Assembly: GCF_000987775.1 (NCBI RefSeq)
Contig: NZ_LAHO01000002.1
Span: forward strand, 62,001-126,000
Direction of reading: 5' to 3'
DNA from: Arsukibacterium ikkense
GTDB lineage: Bacteria > Pseudomonadota > Gammaproteobacteria > Enterobacterales > Alteromonadaceae
DNA length: 64,000 nucleotides
In this document: in pieces, positions 62,204 to 64,000 of the stretch
Numbering within the stretch: position 1 is the first letter of the stretch
Layout of the letters: the number at the start of each line of letters is the position of its first letter
Notes under the pieces: model-generated
What the model was told of the DNA's origin: nothing
The model's input: the letters and a program-made list of their open reading frames with translations, nothing else
The model's database searches: none
Translations under genes and position numbers: made by a program

Positions 62204-64000
62204 TTGGAAAAAGTACATATAAAGCAAAGCCCCAACGATAACAGAGCTTATCAACACCTGACACTGGACAATGGTCTTACGGTATTACTGGTGCACGATA
62301 ATAGCGCCGAAAAAAGTGCCGCGGCACTGACAATCAATGTGGGGCACTTCGATGATCCGGCGGATTATCAGGGTATGGCGCATTTTTTAGAGCATATGTT
62401 GTTTCTCGGCTCGCGTGATTATCCGGACCCTGGTGGCTATCAGCAGTTTATCAGCCAGTACGGTGGTAGCCATAATGCCTGGACAGGCACTGAACACAGC
62501 CATTTTTATTTTGATATTGATACCCCTCAACTGCAAAATGCCCTGGCGCGTTTTGCAGACATGTTTTGCCAACCGCTGTTTGCCGCGGCCTATGTCGAAA
62601 AAGAACGCCATGCCATCGAAGCCGAGTTTTCGTTAAAACTCAAAGATGACAGCCGGCGCATTTATCAGGTACATAAAGAAACCATTAACCCGGCGCATCC
62701 TTTTGCGAAGTTTTCGGTTGGCAACCTGAACACCCTGAACGATAAACCCGACCAGACTCTGCGGGCGGCGTTAACAGATTTTTATCAGCAACAGTACAGC
62801 GCCAGCAGAATGAGTTTATGCCTGGTGTCGTCATGCAACCTGGCAGACATGTCGCTGTGGGTTCAGCAGTATTTTGCTACCTTGCCCGCAGAGCTGCCGG
62901 CAAAGGCGCCTTTAACGGTTCCGCTATATCTGGCCGAACATCAGGCGATTGTCCTGCATATCAAACCCCATAAAGATTCAGATAAACTGGTAGCCAGTTT
63001 TGCCTTACCCGATATCCAACCTTGGTACCCGCATAAAATTGTTAGCTTTCTGGCATCCATACTGGGTGATGAAAGTGAAGGCTCGCTGCTAAGCTATCTT
63101 AAAAATGCCGGCTTAGTAAATCAGCTCAGTGCCGGCGGCGGCATAGATGGCAGTAATTACAAAGACTTTACCATTTCTTTTGAGCTAACCCGGACAGGTA
63201 AAGCCAACACCCAGTCGATTATTTGCGCATTGTACCGCGCCCTGGCCCGGATAAAACAACAGCCGCTGCCACAAGCCTTATTTTTTGAACGGCAAAAATT
63301 ACTGCATTGGTCGTTTATTTATCAGGAGCCCACTGATGCGCTGCAAACTGCCAGTCAGTTATCGGTGAATTTGCAACACTACCCGGTGCAGGACACCATT
63401 TTTGGTGACTACCGGATGGAACTGCCCTCAGAAGCGCTATACCAGCAGCTGCTAAGTTGGTTCACGCCAAGTAATATGCGCCTGATGCTGATATCACCCG
63501 ATGTACCGGTAACCCGTGAAGCCAGGTGGTATGGTACGCCTTATTCCGTAACGAAAATCAGCGACCAGCAATTACAACAATGGCAAGCTATTGAGCCTGA
63601 TGCTGGCATTACTCTGCCAGCCACCAATCCTTACCTGACTGAGCAATTGCATTTACTTGACAAGCATCTGCATATGGCAGTGCCAGAACAGTATTTTAAT
63701 AGTAAAGAGTTAAGTATCTGGTACAAAGCAGATACCGAGTTCAATACGCCCAAAGGCCATGTTTTTCTACAGTTGAGCTTGCCTCAGAGTATCGCTGACA
63801 ATCAGCAACTCGCTGCCAGCCGGCTCTGGCTGGAGTTATTTCAAGACCACATTAATCAGCAATTTTATGCCGCTACCACCGCCGGGCTGAGCTATAACCT
63901 ACATGTGCAAAAACAAGGGATCAGTATTCATACCTCCGGCCTGGCTGCCAATCAGATTCAATTGCTGCAGGATATTCTGCAGCATATCAACCAGATTGAT
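62204..64000 (+). CDS. Insulinase-family zinc protease (M16), N-terminal part (runs off right edge)
   Basis: A frame open from a TTG at 62204 (AGGA six bases upstream) runs to the window end, about 599 codons. The inverted zinc motif HFLEH (residues near 60-64) and the downstream Glu in HAIEAEF about 75 residues later are those of the M16 family. Size and layout fit pitrilysin / insulysin-like proteases, which degrade small peptides. No Sec signal peptide is seen at this start, so unlike E. coli protease III it may be cytoplasmic, or the true start may lie upstream. Confidence 0.92.
   Translation, partial: MEKVHIKQSPNDNRAYQHLTLDNGLTVLLVHDNSAEKSAAALTINVGHFDDPADYQGMAHFLEHMLFLGSRDYPDPGGYQQFISQYGGSHNAWTGTEHSHFYFDIDTPQLQNALARFADMFCQPLFAAAYVEKERHAIEAEFSLKLKDDSRRIYQVHKETINPAHPFAKFSVGNLNTLNDKPDQTLRAALTDFYQQQYSASRMSLCLVSSCNLADMSLWVQQYFATLPAELPAKAPLTVPLYLAEHQAIVLHIKPHKDSDKLVASFALPDIQPWYPHKIVSFLASILGDESEGSLLSYLKNAGLVNQLSAGGGIDGSNYKDFTISFELTRTGKANTQSIICALYRALARIKQQPLPQALFFERQKLLHWSFIYQEPTDALQTASQLSVNLQHYPVQDTIFGDYRMELPSEALYQQLLSWFTPSNMRLMLISPDVPVTREARWYGTPYSVTKISDQQLQQWQAIEPDAGITLPATNPYLTEQLHLLDKHLHMAVPEQYFNSKELSIWYKADTEFNTPKGHVFLQLSLPQSIADNQQLAASRLWLELFQDHINQQFYAATTAGLSYNLHVQKQGISIHTSGLAANQIQLLQDILQHINQID

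Noticed and set aside
62015..62257. Minus-strand 80-residue reading frame between sixA and the protease
   Set aside because: It overlaps the protease start, has no ribosome site and no motif; treated as non-coding.
1..64000. tRNA, rRNA, CRISPR, IS or prophage
   Set aside because: Read through on both strands; no cloverleaf, array, transposase or phage gene was recognised.

Overview
The window is a contiguous piece of a Gram-negative gammaproteobacterial chromosome. The gene content (secDF, fadR with dsbB, aroC-prmB-smrB-sixA, a vps-like exopolysaccharide locus, PEP-CTERM proteins, many c-di-GMP and two-component genes) fits the Alteromonadales / Rheinheimera-Alishewanella type of aquatic bacterium. 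That placement is inference from gene content, not from a search. No rRNA, tRNA, CRISPR array, insertion sequence or prophage is visible.

Layout. (1) 1-4.3 kb: a truncated metallo-beta-lactamase-fold gene, a 1-Cys-like peroxiredoxin, and a TonB-dependent receptor coupled to a SafE-type membrane protein. (2) 4.6-13 kb: a REC-PP2C phosphatase with a STAS partner, secDF, a small secreted protein and a GNAT-nitrilase fusion. (3) 11.6-33 kb: a large exopolysaccharide locus. One minus-strand block (18.4 to 11.6 kb) has the order of Vibrio vpsL-M-N-O-P with a PHP phosphatase inserted. A second minus-strand block (30.7 to 19.7 kb) carries galU, a sugar epimerase, glycosyltransferases, a polymerase/ligase-like protein, a flippase, an asparagine-synthase-like enzyme, a GH10 glycosidase and an ATP-grasp enzyme. 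Between the blocks, on the opposite strand, lies a PEP-CTERM protein gene with a near-consensus sigma-54 promoter. A Gly-rich secreted protein and a second O-antigen-ligase-like protein follow at 31-33 kb. (4) 33-39.6 kb: five overlapping or abutting minus-strand signalling genes: histidine kinase, PAS-GGDEF-EAL-REC giant, REC, Hpt, and REC plus unknown domain. They plausibly control c-di-GMP and so the neighbouring polysaccharide genes. (5) 39.7-52 kb: two divergent RluA-like pseudouridine synthases, mscL, a 95-nt nested hairpin element, an S9 peptidase, a second PEP-CTERM gene also with a sigma-54 type promoter, an azoreductase, an ECF sigma / ChrR anti-sigma pair, a cysteine desulfurase-MBL-rhodanese triple fusion, fadR and dsbB. 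(6) 52-64 kb: chemoreceptor, FKBP isomerase, yfcL, NAD-kinase-like protein, aldehyde dehydrogenase, MFS transporter, aroC, prmB, smrB, sixA, and an insulinase-type protease running off the right edge.

The most interesting biology is the link between exopolysaccharide synthesis and PEP-CTERM protein sorting. Two PEP-CTERM genes 26 kb apart both carry GG-N10-GC promoters, which suggests a shared RpoN-dependent regulon. No exosortase and no sigma-54 activator is encoded in the window, so both must lie elsewhere if the system works. The exopolysaccharide operon itself contains an unexpected secreted GH10 glycosidase and an asparagine-synthase-like enzyme lacking the glutaminase cysteine.
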